From contig NZ_JADYVE010000006.1 in NCBI RefSeq assembly GCF_020193655.1, positions 310,001 through 374,000 on the forward strand: 64,000 nt of DNA. The letters run 5' to 3'. The notes beneath the pieces are model-generated. The model saw nothing but the letters and a program-made list of their open reading frames with translations. It did not search any database and was not told where the DNA came from. Numbering within the stretch: the stretch's first letter is position 1; the number at the start of each line of letters is the position of its first letter. The translations under genes and the position numbers were made by a program. This DNA comes from Ensifer sp. IC3342. GTDB lineage: Bacteria > Pseudomonadota > Alphaproteobacteria > Rhizobiales > Rhizobiaceae. Below are positions 1-6,940 of the stretch, one piece after another.

Positions 1-421
1 CGATGAAAGGCACGGTGACTGCGAAATAGTGCGACAGCCACGCCTCGAAAATCCGCGTATTGCGCTGCCGATCCGGCTGCGCAAAGAAAACCCGCCGAGG
101 CCGAAGCCCAGGCGGAACCAGTTTCGACACGCGGGTGCGCGCCGGTGCGGGATATGAGCTATAACTTAAATACCGGTGGGATACATTGACGAAGCGCAAG
201 CAAAGACGCCGAAATCATCTCGGCGACGGTGAACAGCGTCGATGGCGCCGCAAGGGCATAGAGAGCGGTCGGTGCCACGTTCTCGGCGAGGATCAGTCCG
301 GCGCATCACGCAGTCCCTTGAACTTCGGCTTAGGCGCGCGGTCCTTCGGCAGCAACCACTTAGATAGATGTCATTTCCTCCTTGTGCCGTTGACCACGGC
401 AAGGGCGTTTTCATCATTTCG
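1..421. other. Region without a convincing gene
   Basis: No reading frame here has a believable start, ribosome binding site and family resemblance together. On the minus strand a 47-codon stretch (roughly 166-310) reads like protein with an alternating hydrophobic pattern, but it lies directly behind a stop codon and has no ATG, so at most it is a decayed remnant. Another minus-strand frame open to the left edge (about 1-160) could be the end of a gene lying outside the window. Nothing further is supported. Confidence 0.4.
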
Positions 422-696
422 ATGTCGCGCAAGATTGGCATCGATCCCGAGGACTCGCCGGAGGCAACGGAAGAGCAAATTAACGACATGAACTCGATTG
501 CCGACACTTTTCCTGATCTGGCTGGGAGCGTTGAGCGCGCCAGGGGCCGGCCGGTTGTCAACAATCCACATCAGCAGATTTCCATTCGCCTCGATCCGAT
601 ATCATCGAGTATTACAAGCGGACCCACGGCAAGGGCTGGCAGAGCCGAATGAATGATGATCTGCGGAAGGCCGCCGGCATGAAGAAGGCCGGCTGA
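422..696 (+). pseudogene. brnA: BrnA-like antitoxin gene, frameshifted
   Basis: The first 58 codons (422-597) encode a start like that of BrnA/DUF4415 antitoxins: SRKIGIDPEDSPEA, then FPDLAGSVERARGRP, then QISIRLDP, the ribbon-helix-helix strand that contacts DNA. At position 597 one base appears to be missing. In the next frame, from 598, the expected continuation is intact: DIIEYYKRTHGKGWQSRMN, then DDLRKAAGMKKAG and a TGA at 694-696. Restoring one base would give about 91 residues, normal for BrnA. BrnA proteins neutralise the BrnT ribonuclease toxin and repress their own operon, but no brnT frame is visible upstream. It is either a true frameshift in a decaying island or a sequencing error. 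Confidence 0.72.
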
Positions 697-716
697 GGCA
701 CGAAGGAGAGGCACCG

Positions 717-1061
717 ATGATGGGGCACCGTGAGAAGATTAAAGGCGGTGATGAGCAGGACTGCTTTACCAAATGGCGGCACGTCATGTGCCACCTGCAT
801 CACCCGCGCGTGAAGCACAACATCAAGAAGAAGTTCTCCCGCCGGGTGCGCAAAGAAGCAAAGCAGCAAGCCTATAGTGAAAGTGGCGCCGCAACCCTTG
901 TTGTGAAACGAGGTAGTCCGCTTGAGATCGCGATGTTCGAAGCGAACCAGGTTGCCGATGAGCTGGCGAACCGTGCGCGGCGCGACACAGCCGATGCCAA
1001 GCGAGCCGTGATTGCGCTACAGTCCCTATTGTCTCAGAAGTTGGGCTTCAAATTGGATTGA
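717..1061 (+). CDS. Small basic hypothetical protein (114 aa)
   Basis: An excellent ribosome binding site (AAGGAGAGG, 703-711) sits a few bases before the ATG, and the gene begins 20 bases after the broken brnA-like gene, so the two may share a transcript. The first 50 residues are Lys/Arg/His-rich (HREKIKGGDEQD, then KKKFSRRVRKEAK) and resemble small basic proteins of unknown function common in rhizobial accessory regions. The remaining 60 residues are predicted helical and carry no motif I recognise. No function can be assigned; nucleic-acid binding would be a guess from charge only. Confidence 0.55.
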   Translation: MMGHREKIKGGDEQDCFTKWRHVMCHLHHPRVKHNIKKKFSRRVRKEAKQQAYSESGAATLVVKRGSPLEIAMFEANQVADELANRARRDTADAKRAVIALQSLLSQKLGFKLD

Positions 1062-1293
1062 GCTTTACCCGTTCTTGATTGAGCTGCTCATCGGCTAGAA
1101 GTGCAAAATCCGAACCTTGCTTTTGCAGCGGCCCGGAACGGACCTTCGCTACCATACATCCCCCCGTATGTGTGCCCTCGCGTCGACGCATCGTCGTCTG
1201 CAAAGCTTTCGAGCGTCTGATCTGGGGGCGTCAGACGGCGTCGGCGACTCGTGCTTGGCGGTCGCCTCACCGGCTGATCGGTTACGCTGCCGC

Positions 1294-2196
1294 CTAGCGA
1301 GAGACTTCCCGGTAAATAACAAGCGGGGTAATGCCGTATGCTCCCGATGGGCGACCAAGAAATGCGCGGGCAATAGGCATTACTAGGTCGAGTAGATGCG
1401 CGAGGCCGTTGGTTGCAAAAAGGAAGTTATTCTGCTCCTCTGAATAATTTGTGGTCGTGATTAGATCTGGCTCTGCGTCAAGGACACCGATCATGGTCCA
1501 TTGACCACTGATTCGGGCGCCGTGCTTAAGGAAGAGATCGCTGGTAGATCCGGTGATGAATTCCGGCGCCAGTGTTGACCATGTTTCTACAGGTGAATGC
1601 CCTGAGGAAGCCATTCTCGCAGTGATTCCGTGAGGCATCACTTTTACCATCTCGATGCCAATTTCCAGTTCGTTTATGCCCGGAGCGCTTCCTCTTCCCT
1701 TCTTGGACTGTCCCAGGCCCATCTGTCGCTTGATGGCCGGTATCTCCCAAATTGACTTTAAGGCACCGAGGTCATGGATCTGAAGGCTGCCCGACACTCT
1801 AACAAACTGACCGACGCCTGCCTTGGCCACATTGTTTCTTATCAGGGTACGGTCAGTTAACAGGTCGAGGAGCGTTAGCGCGTTGGTCCAGAGCGGATCG
1901 TATTGCCTCTCTAGCGCTTCTGACCCTGAGTCGCCTGGTCCTCTGTCTATTCCTACGCCCGCGTTCGCTCCAGTGCCGAGGACGGAGCCTCCACCCATGA
2001 TTTGGACTTTGAAGCCACGCTTTTGACCCTTGCTGGCAGATTCTCGCTGAACGATCCTGTCCAGCGCCCCGGAATCGTCGAACTAGGAAAGGAACGATCC
2101 GACACGACGTGCGTCATTGTAGAGGAAATCAAGGACGAAATCGTTTTGGTGCTCGTCTAGCGCCTTTTCGGATGCTTTGACGTCTTTCTTCTGCAT
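1294..2196 (-). pseudogene. DUF6414-like gene interrupted by an amber codon
   Basis: Reading down from an ATG at 2196, the frame gives an acidic/basic leader, then FVLDFLYNDARRVGSFLS, a TAG at 2083-2085, and then FDDSGALDRIVQRESA and 260 further residues to the stop at 1294. The join looks like the usual opening of DUF6414-type proteins, where Gln would be expected at the stop, so CAG to TAG is the simplest explanation. Downstream are two typical blocks: YDPLWTNALTLLDLL near residue 105 and a closing block with LDAEPDLITTT. The family is of unknown function. The part downstream of the stop has an ATG at 1998 but no clear ribosome binding site. Family assignment is from memory of conserved blocks. 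Confidence 0.55.
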
Positions 2197-2326
2197 AGCG
2201 GGCCACTTCCTCATCTTCGATTTCAGCAGTTTTCGAGTCGGTACGGGCATTCAATAGCAGACTCTTCAAGAGGCCAAGCAGCCCAAGTGGCCTAACGTCA
2301 GCATCCTTCGCTTTCTTTTTGCCCAT
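2129..2326 (-). CDS. Small hypothetical protein upstream of the DUF6414-like gene
   Basis: This 65-residue frame has a perfect AGGAGG ribosome binding site six bases before its ATG, much better than any start available to the DUF6414-like frame that it overlaps by 68 bases. It begins MGKKKAKDADVRPL, has a short hydrophobic run (GLLGLLKSLLL) and ends Arg/Lys-rich. It may be a separate small protein translationally coupled to the next gene. Alternatively it may be the true N-terminus of that gene, separated from it by a frameshift near 2190. I recognise no family. Confidence 0.45.
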   Translation of the reverse strand: MGKKKAKDADVRPLGLLGLLKSLLLNARTDSKTAEIEDEEVARYAEERRQSIRKGARRAPKRFRP

Positions 2327-2510
2327 ATTTGCCTCCTGCTCGACTGGTTCAGTCGAGCCGCGAATTTGAACTTAACAGCATTTCCGGCATAGAACACCGT
2401 CATCCGCGTGTTTTGGGAAATGACCGTGGATACTTGAGCACAAACTCTCCGACACAAACCGACTGATCGCAAAGAAGGACTCGTGGCAAAATTCAGAAGA
2501 GGCCCCCAAG

Positions 2511-2535
2511 AAAAAGCCCCGCGCGAGGGCGGGGC
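2511..2535 (-). terminator. Rho-independent terminator of the candidate sRNA
   Basis: A seven-pair GCCCCGC/GCGGGGC stem with a six-base loop (2516-2535) is followed on the minus strand by TTTTTC. The direction matches transcription of the small RNA and not the plus-strand gene that starts at 2748. Confidence 0.8.
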
Positions 2536-2655
2536 AAGTTTCGCATCCCGTTGCCTTCAAGGGATGCGGGGGAAAGATGTAGTTCCAATGGAAACTACGG
2601 TGCGACGCTATCCATGGAGTGGGGGGAGAGGAAGGTCGGATTCTTCGATTCCGGT
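2511..2655 (-). ncRNA. Candidate trans-acting small RNA (mmgR/alpha-r-like)
   Basis: On the minus strand this noncoding stretch folds into a series of hairpins separated by pyrimidine-rich single strands. From 5' to 3' these are a weak CGGA/TCCG stem (about 2637-2653), an unpaired CCTTCCTCTCCCCCC (2619-2634), a GTAGTT/AACTAC hairpin (2579-2598), an unpaired CTTTCCCCC (2568-2576), a seven-pair GCATCCC/GGGATGC hairpin (2543-2567), and a GC-rich terminator with five T (2511-2535). Unpaired C/U runs of this kind act as anti-Shine-Dalgarno sites in Hfq-dependent rhizobial sRNAs such as AbcR and mmgR (the former suhB motif). The 5' end is inferred from folding; I could not place a confident promoter. 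Confidence 0.55.
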
Positions 2656-2747
2656 ACGCTTCTGCAAATAAAAGCCGCATGGCGATCTGCTGCATTTGCG
2701 CGATAAAATTTAGGATTTGCTAAATCATTTACTACTAAGATTATGGA

Positions 2748-2915
2748 ATGCGCGGCTTGCTACTCCTCATTGTTGGACTGTGTGGCCTCTTGGCGATCGA
2801 TCAGATCGCAACCGAAGGCCGGTATCGCCGCGCGGCCTGGAGCGAGGCGAAAGCGCAAGGAAACTCGCTCCAGGATCGGGTGGAATATTGGATTCACGGC
2901 ATCACCAGGCTTTGA
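2748..2915 (+). CDS. Short membrane-anchored hypothetical protein (55 aa)
   Basis: This short frame encodes MRGLLLLIVGLCGLLAIDQIA, one N-terminal hydrophobic segment with a leading Arg, followed by a polar tail containing RYRRAAWSEAKAQG and ending WIHGITRL. The layout of a single anchor, a GRYRxAxW block and an amphipathic C-terminal helix matches small hypothetical proteins that I recall as frequent in Rhizobium and Sinorhizobium. The protein should sit in the inner membrane with the tail in the periplasm or cytoplasm. Its stop overlaps the end of the convergent gene at 2902 by 14 bases. Function is unknown. Confidence 0.6.
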   Translation: MRGLLLLIVGLCGLLAIDQIATEGRYRRAAWSEAKAQGNSLQDRVEYWIHGITRL

Positions 2916-3210
2916 CGCGGGCTCGCCGCGCGGCTCTCCGTTCCGCCATTTTTGCCTGGAGTTTTTCGCTGAACCGCGGCGAGCCCGGTAGTGCCATATG
3001 CATGGCCTTGTCCAGATCTTCCCGGTACCAGAACTTGCGTCTCGGGCCTTCAACGAGGCGCGGCTGCGGGTAAATTGTTCCGATCCGCTCGAGGAAGTCC
3101 TCGACGTGCTTTTCACCAACGTAACCGGCCGCCATCTCGGCCATCATGCGCGGTGGCCAACTACCAGTGGGAATCTGGGCGGCACGACGTTTTTTATCTT
3201 TTTCGGGCAT
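2902..3210 (-). CDS. Small DNA-binding-like protein (HTH family)
   Basis: The 102-residue product is highly basic and contains WPPRMMAEMAAGYVGEKHVEDF followed by PRxVEGPRRKFWYREDLD. This is the pattern of small winged-helix or excisionase-like proteins in rhizobial prophages and islands, where the first block forms the helix-turn-helix and the second the wing. I chose the ATG at 3210, which follows a GAGGAAAA site, over a GTG at 3243 that lies five bases from a RIME repeat. Such genes usually accompany an integrase; none is visible nearby, which suggests an island remnant. DNA binding is inferred. Confidence 0.55.
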   Translation of the reverse strand: MPEKDKKRRAAQIPTGSWPPRMMAEMAAGYVGEKHVEDFLERIGTIYPQPRLVEGPRRKFWYREDLDKAMHMALPGSPRFSEKLQAKMAERRAARRARVKAW

Positions 3211-3247
3211 CGCGGCACCGTTTTCCTCGACTACAACTGCCACGTCC

Positions 3248-3349
3248 TACAGCGCCGCGCGTCTTTTGAGACGCGCAGAGGTCGCTGCAGCACTTTGAAT
3301 CGCTGCATGATCCCTCAAGACCGATTCTGATTGAGGAACCATGCAGTAG
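3248..3349 (+). repeat. RIME-like intergenic repeat, copy 1
   Basis: About 102 bases containing two palindromes. The first is GCGCGTCT/AGACGCGC (arms perfect, loop TTTG). The second is bounded by CTGCATG and CATGCAG with inner arms CCTCAA and TTGAGG. The organisation matches RIME1, the Rhizobium-specific intergenic mosaic element. Confidence 0.8.
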
Positions 3350-3588
3350 GCTCTCATAGTCCGGGTTGCAGTCAAGAATTAGGGGCGCCCGCCAAAGGGC
3401 GTACGGGCGGTCGAGCAAACGTGGCTGGCAGGGCTCACGTAGCCACAGTCAAAGGCGCTCAGAAGTGGGAGACGCGCCGGAAATAATCTGCCGAAGACTG
3501 CCAGCGGGCTAGCGGGGAGGCCAAATTTCGCGCAGAAATAAGCGCAGGGCTGCAATTTCGAGGCTCAAGCGCGGGCAAGGGGGTTGGA

Positions 3589-4692
3589 ATGAAGTTCCGC
3601 GTCTCTGACGGCGCACGATTTTTTCTGCTTGGGCAACGCAAGACGATTTTCGTTCAACCGGCGCAACAGATTTTTGAAGTCGATGACCTAACAGCCTATC
3701 TGACGTGCAACCTCGTCGAAGCGCTGTCGTTTCAGGAAATGGTATCCGATCTAGTGGCGCGTGGTTTGCCCCGTGGTTTCGCCAGCGCATTCGTGAAAAA
3801 ATACCTCCGGTCCTGGTCGCGCCAGGGATTGCTGGACGTTGTTCTCGATGAGAATGAGGGACAACCTGTTCACACCCATGTGCTTGATCTCGCAACGACA
3901 GCTGCGGCGATTGCATATTACGACCGCGAGGTTCGCGATCTCTTCCTGCCTGTTTTCGATCATTTGGCAACGCCCGGCGCGAAGGCCGCTCTTTCCTACG
4001 ACGTAGCACGGTTCGGCGACCGCGTTTGTATTCGCAGGAATGGCTCTCGAGGCATGATCGTGACCAGCGCCGAAGCGGCTCCGGCATTGAAGGGATTTCT
4101 GACGGAAGATGCCTTGGGGGCAGTCGGCACCGATATTGCGCTCCACGGGGCGCTTCTTGTAAAGAACTCGCGCAGTCTGTTGATCTGTGGTGCACCCGGT
4201 GCGGGAAAGACCACCCTTGCTCTGGCACTTGTTGGAGCGGGCTTTGATTGCGGCGGGGACGACATCGCATTGATGGATGGAAGGGGCCTGGTGCGCGGCG
4301 TACCCTTTGCGCCCGCGCTCAAATCCGGGTCGTGGGATCTCCTGGACGGCCTTCGCGATACGATCATCTCCTGCCCTGTTCACCGTCGCCTCGACAACAA
4401 GAGGGTCCGATATCTGGCGCCGGTTCGATATGCGCCGCGCGAACATGTTCCGCTGCACACGATCGTGCTTATCCTGCGCAGGAAAGCAGGACCAGCGATG
4501 ATTTCGGCAGTGGAACCGATGCAGGCGCTGTCCGAATTGCTCTCGGGTGCGTTTACTCCAAAGCGACGCCTGGGCGTGATGCAGTTCCAGAGCCTGCTGA
4601 ATGCCGTTTCCGGCGCTCGTTTGCTGGAGCTAACTTTTTCACGGCTCGATGAGGCCGTTGCGATCCTGAGGCGATATCATGAAGAGGGATAG
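3589..4692 (+). CDS. PqqD-like/HPr-kinase-like fusion protein
   Basis: The 367-residue protein has two parts. Residues 1-85 (SDGARFFLL, then FVQPAQQIFEVDDLTAYL) resemble the small winged-helix PqqD fold that acts as a peptide-recognition element in RiPP pathways. Residues about 135-360 resemble the HprK serine-kinase C-terminal domain, with a Walker A/P-loop GAPGAGKT at 201-208, paired aspartates D224-D225, and GVPFAPALKSGS at 237-248. Such kinase-like proteins occur in lasso-peptide and other secretion or peptide loci and are not part of the PTS here. The ATG follows AAGGGGG. The next gene begins inside its last codons (14-base overlap), so the two are translationally coupled. The real substrate is unknown. 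Confidence 0.7.
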   Translation: MKFRVSDGARFFLLGQRKTIFVQPAQQIFEVDDLTAYLTCNLVEALSFQEMVSDLVARGLPRGFASAFVKKYLRSWSRQGLLDVVLDENEGQPVHTHVLDLATTAAAIAYYDREVRDLFLPVFDHLATPGAKAALSYDVARFGDRVCIRRNGSRGMIVTSAEAAPALKGFLTEDALGAVGTDIALHGALLVKNSRSLLICGAPGAGKTTLALALVGAGFDCGGDDIALMDGRGLVRGVPFAPALKSGSWDLLDGLRDTIISCPVHRRLDNKRVRYLAPVRYAPREHVPLHTIVLILRRKAGPAMISAVEPMQALSELLSGAFTPKRRLGVMQFQSLLNAVSGARLLELTFSRLDEAVAILRRYHEEG

Positions 4693-5770
4693 CTACAGGG
4701 ACCTCCTCGCGCTCGCTTCCTGCCTTGATGGTCGCCTTCCCGGCGAAGTCGACTGGGATGCCGTAATAGGACTGGCGAATAAAAGCATGACGATTTCGTC
4801 GCTCGCCGCGGCGATGGGCAGATATGTGCGTCCCGAAGACATCCCTGAGGAGGTTCGGGCATATCTCGCGGAGATCTATCGGCGAAATGCTCAGCGCAAT
4901 TCGAGGCTGAATTCACAACTCGAGGAAGCGGTAAGTTGCCTGAATGGTGTTGGCATCGAACCGGTTGCCATGAAGGGCGCTGCAATTTTGCTGGCGCAGA
5001 GACAGAGCGACATCGGGGCGCGGATGCTAACCGATCTGGATATCTTCGTTCGCCCCGCTGATATGCCCAAGGCCATTGGCGCACTGCAACGTATTGGCTA
5101 CGTAATCCGCGAGGACGCCGGCGCGGGCTCCTGGCCTGGAAATCCAAAGTTTCGACTACCCGTCGTGCTCGCTCGTCCTGAAGATGCGGGCAGCATCGAC
5201 CTCCAATGTCGTCCGAAGGGGCCAGCCGCCTTCGGCGACATCGAATGGGTATATCGCAACGGCAGCCGGATGGCGCTCGATGGCGCTCATGTCTATGTCC
5301 CTTCGCCGTTTGCCCAGATCGTCTACCTGATGCTGCACGATCAATTTCAGGATGGGGACTACTGGCGAGGCCTGGTAGACGTGCGCCATCTCCTCGATAT
5401 AGCAAACATTGCGCGGTTCACTGAGGAGATGCGGTGGGAGGCGTTAAGATCCCTGTTCGCGCAGGGATATGAAAGACATGCGATAGACACGCAAATTCTG
5501 ACGGCAAGTATATTGTTCAATATCGCCAATGATCTTGCCGAGCCTTGCGGCATATTGCCGAAGTTTCAACTTGCTCGAAGGAAGATTCAGCTGGAGCGAG
5601 GATATCTTCGCGGACCATTCACAGTTTTGACGCTTCTGACGGAATTGCTGCACTATCCATCCTGGGATCGCTTTGGAGGCGAGCCCTACTCCTCACGTTG
5701 GCAGGAAGCGAAGCGACAGGCCCGCGAATTGCGGCGTATTTTTCGCCCGATACCACCGGGCAAGGCATGA
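4679..5770 (+). CDS. NTP_transf_5-type nucleotidyltransferase
   Basis: The 363-residue protein carries the marks of the uncharacterised nucleotidyltransferase family often called NTP_transf_5. These are an MKGAA block at 98-102, the acidic metal-binding pair in RMLTDLDIFV (D119 and D121), and a later helical half containing YLMLHDQFQDGDYWRGLVDVRHLLDI. The family is repeatedly found next to HPr-kinase-like genes in peptide, exopolysaccharide and lasso-type clusters, which is exactly the arrangement here. It presumably transfers a nucleotide or phosphate group to a partner, but no substrate is established for this branch. It overlaps the kinase gene by 14 bases. Confidence 0.72.
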   Translation: MKRDSYRDLLALASCLDGRLPGEVDWDAVIGLANKSMTISSLAAAMGRYVRPEDIPEEVRAYLAEIYRRNAQRNSRLNSQLEEAVSCLNGVGIEPVAMKGAAILLAQRQSDIGARMLTDLDIFVRPADMPKAIGALQRIGYVIREDAGAGSWPGNPKFRLPVVLARPEDAGSIDLQCRPKGPAAFGDIEWVYRNGSRMALDGAHVYVPSPFAQIVYLMLHDQFQDGDYWRGLVDVRHLLDIANIARFTEEMRWEALRSLFAQGYERHAIDTQILTASILFNIANDLAEPCGILPKFQLARRKIQLERGYLRGPFTVLTLLTELLHYPSWDRFGGEPYSSRWQEAKRQARELRRIFRPIPPGKA

Positions 5771-5969
5771 AACGCGCGGAAGGCGCAGAAGGAAATCCCT
5801 TGGCCCTTCGCGGCGTGAGGGAAGGCTACCCCTATCCAACGATATAATCTCTTATAGTTACTTGGCCTGTTTGCTCCAGTATTGTATAAGTAAAAAAAGG
5901 AATTTCACTATTATTGCTCCGGACTTACGGCGTTCGTTCGAGGCTCAGCCACGTGAAGGGAAGGCATTC
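5771..5969 (+). promoter_or_regulatory. AT-rich leader before the Tat-leader gene
   Basis: About 200 bases separate the nucleotidyltransferase from the small exported protein. A distinctly AT-rich block (about 5840-5920) contains TATAAT at 5843-5848 and a poly-A run, unlike the GC-rich surroundings. This suggests that the small gene has its own promoter. I could not assign a -35 box with confidence. Confidence 0.35.
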
Positions 5970-6278
5970 ATGAGTACTGAGATGCCAGACGGGCTGCCGT
6001 CGTCGCGGAGTGAAGAAGATCGGCGCGAATTTCTGAAAAGCTGCGGCCGCTTCGCAGTGGTGACACCGCCGGCGGTAACAATGTTATTGTCGACAAGTCT
6101 TACGTCGAATGCGATTGCCAAATCGGGCGGCGGCGGTAAGCCACACCGCGACAACGGCTGGGGCAACGGCCCGGACGGTACAAATTCTGGTAGTTCTCAC
6201 GGCGGGGGCATCTCTCGGGGCGGCCCCGGAAAAGGGCAGTCGCAGAGTGGCTCCAAATCCGCAAGCACAGGACGCTAG
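5970..6278 (+). CDS. Small Gly-rich protein with Tat-like leader (102 aa)
   Basis: The start at 5970 follows GAAGGGAAGG. Residues 18-23 are RREFLK, matching the twin-arginine consensus, followed by a hydrophobic stretch (about 28-47) and a likely cleavage region near SNAIA-KSGG. The mature part is only about 50 residues of Gly, Ser, Asn and Lys, with the striking motif DNGWGNGPDGTN at 61-72. I recall related short proteins with an NGWGNG motif in other Rhizobiales but no function for them. Its position behind the PqqD-like/kinase and nucleotidyltransferase genes makes it a candidate substrate of those enzymes, though that is inference. A longer in-frame reading from 5673 overlaps the upstream gene and is not needed. 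Confidence 0.65.
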   Translation: MSTEMPDGLPSSRSEEDRREFLKSCGRFAVVTPPAVTMLLSTSLTSNAIAKSGGGGKPHRDNGWGNGPDGTNSGSSHGGGISRGGPGKGQSQSGSKSASTGR

Positions 6279-6355
6279 GCTGCCGATAGAGCAGGGCTGT
6301 AGGCGGGCATTTCTCCTGTGCGCTGTCGTCCGCCGCGGGATAGCCCCGCTGGACC

Positions 6356-6940
6356 TTACGCCGCGCCGCCTAGCAGGATCTCGATAAGAAAGAGCCCGGA
6401 CGCGATGTCCGCCGTCAGCGTGAGCGGAAGCGGCTGGACGAGGATCGCCGCATCCAGCGCATGGAGCGTCGCGGTCACGCCCTGCGTCGCCAGCGTGACG
6501 CTTCCGCGGTGGCAGAAGACGATGAGTTCCCGGGCGTGGGATTCGAGCGACTGCGAGCCCTCGACGTGAAGCCGCCGCACGCGGTGCTTCAGCACGCCCC
6601 GTCGTGTCATGACGTTAAGGTCGATGACCGGGCCGTCCCGAAGGGTCGCCGCTGTCGGCGCCTCGGCGGGGAAGGAGAGCGGCGGATCCGCGACTGTCAG
6701 CAGCTTCGGCTGCCGGCCCTCGATTGCGAGCGTCATGCCAGCGCCTTCGAGGATCGAGAGCGTGCGGTCGATGCCGGGGAAGGTGGAGAAAGAGCCATCG
6801 CTCGCGACGGTCGCCATGCTGATGCGCCAATCGAAATCGGAAAGCGACGCGCGCTCCGGAGAGACGGCGATTTCCACGGTCTCACCGCCGCCGTTCTTCC
6901 ACGGCATGTGCCGGTATTCGTTCGAACGCAGGATCTTCAT
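6356..6940 (-). CDS. hutD: HutD family protein
   Basis: HutD proteins are small cupin-fold proteins found with histidine-degradation genes; they are thought to set an upper limit on hut expression, probably by binding a pathway intermediate. The 194-residue sequence opens with MPWKNGGGETVEIAVSP, the family signature, and continues with the DFDWRISMATVASDGSFS block and FPGIDRTLSIL. It is the last gene of the minus-strand hut operon, and its ATG overlaps the hutH stop (ATGA). It converges on the small Gly-rich protein gene, which ends 77 bases away. Confidence 0.9.
   Translation of the reverse strand: MKILRSNEYRHMPWKNGGGETVEIAVSPERASLSDFDWRISMATVASDGSFSTFPGIDRTLSILEGAGMTLAIEGRQPKLLTVADPPLSFPAEAPTAATLRDGPVIDLNVMTRRGVLKHRVRRLHVEGSQSLESHARELIVFCHRGSVTLATQGVTATLHALDAAILVQPLPLTLTADIASGLFLIEILLGGAA

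Noticed and set aside
166-330. Minus-strand protein-like stretch near the left edge
   Set aside because: It sits right after a stop, has no start codon, and I recognise no family. It may be a remnant but cannot be called a gene.
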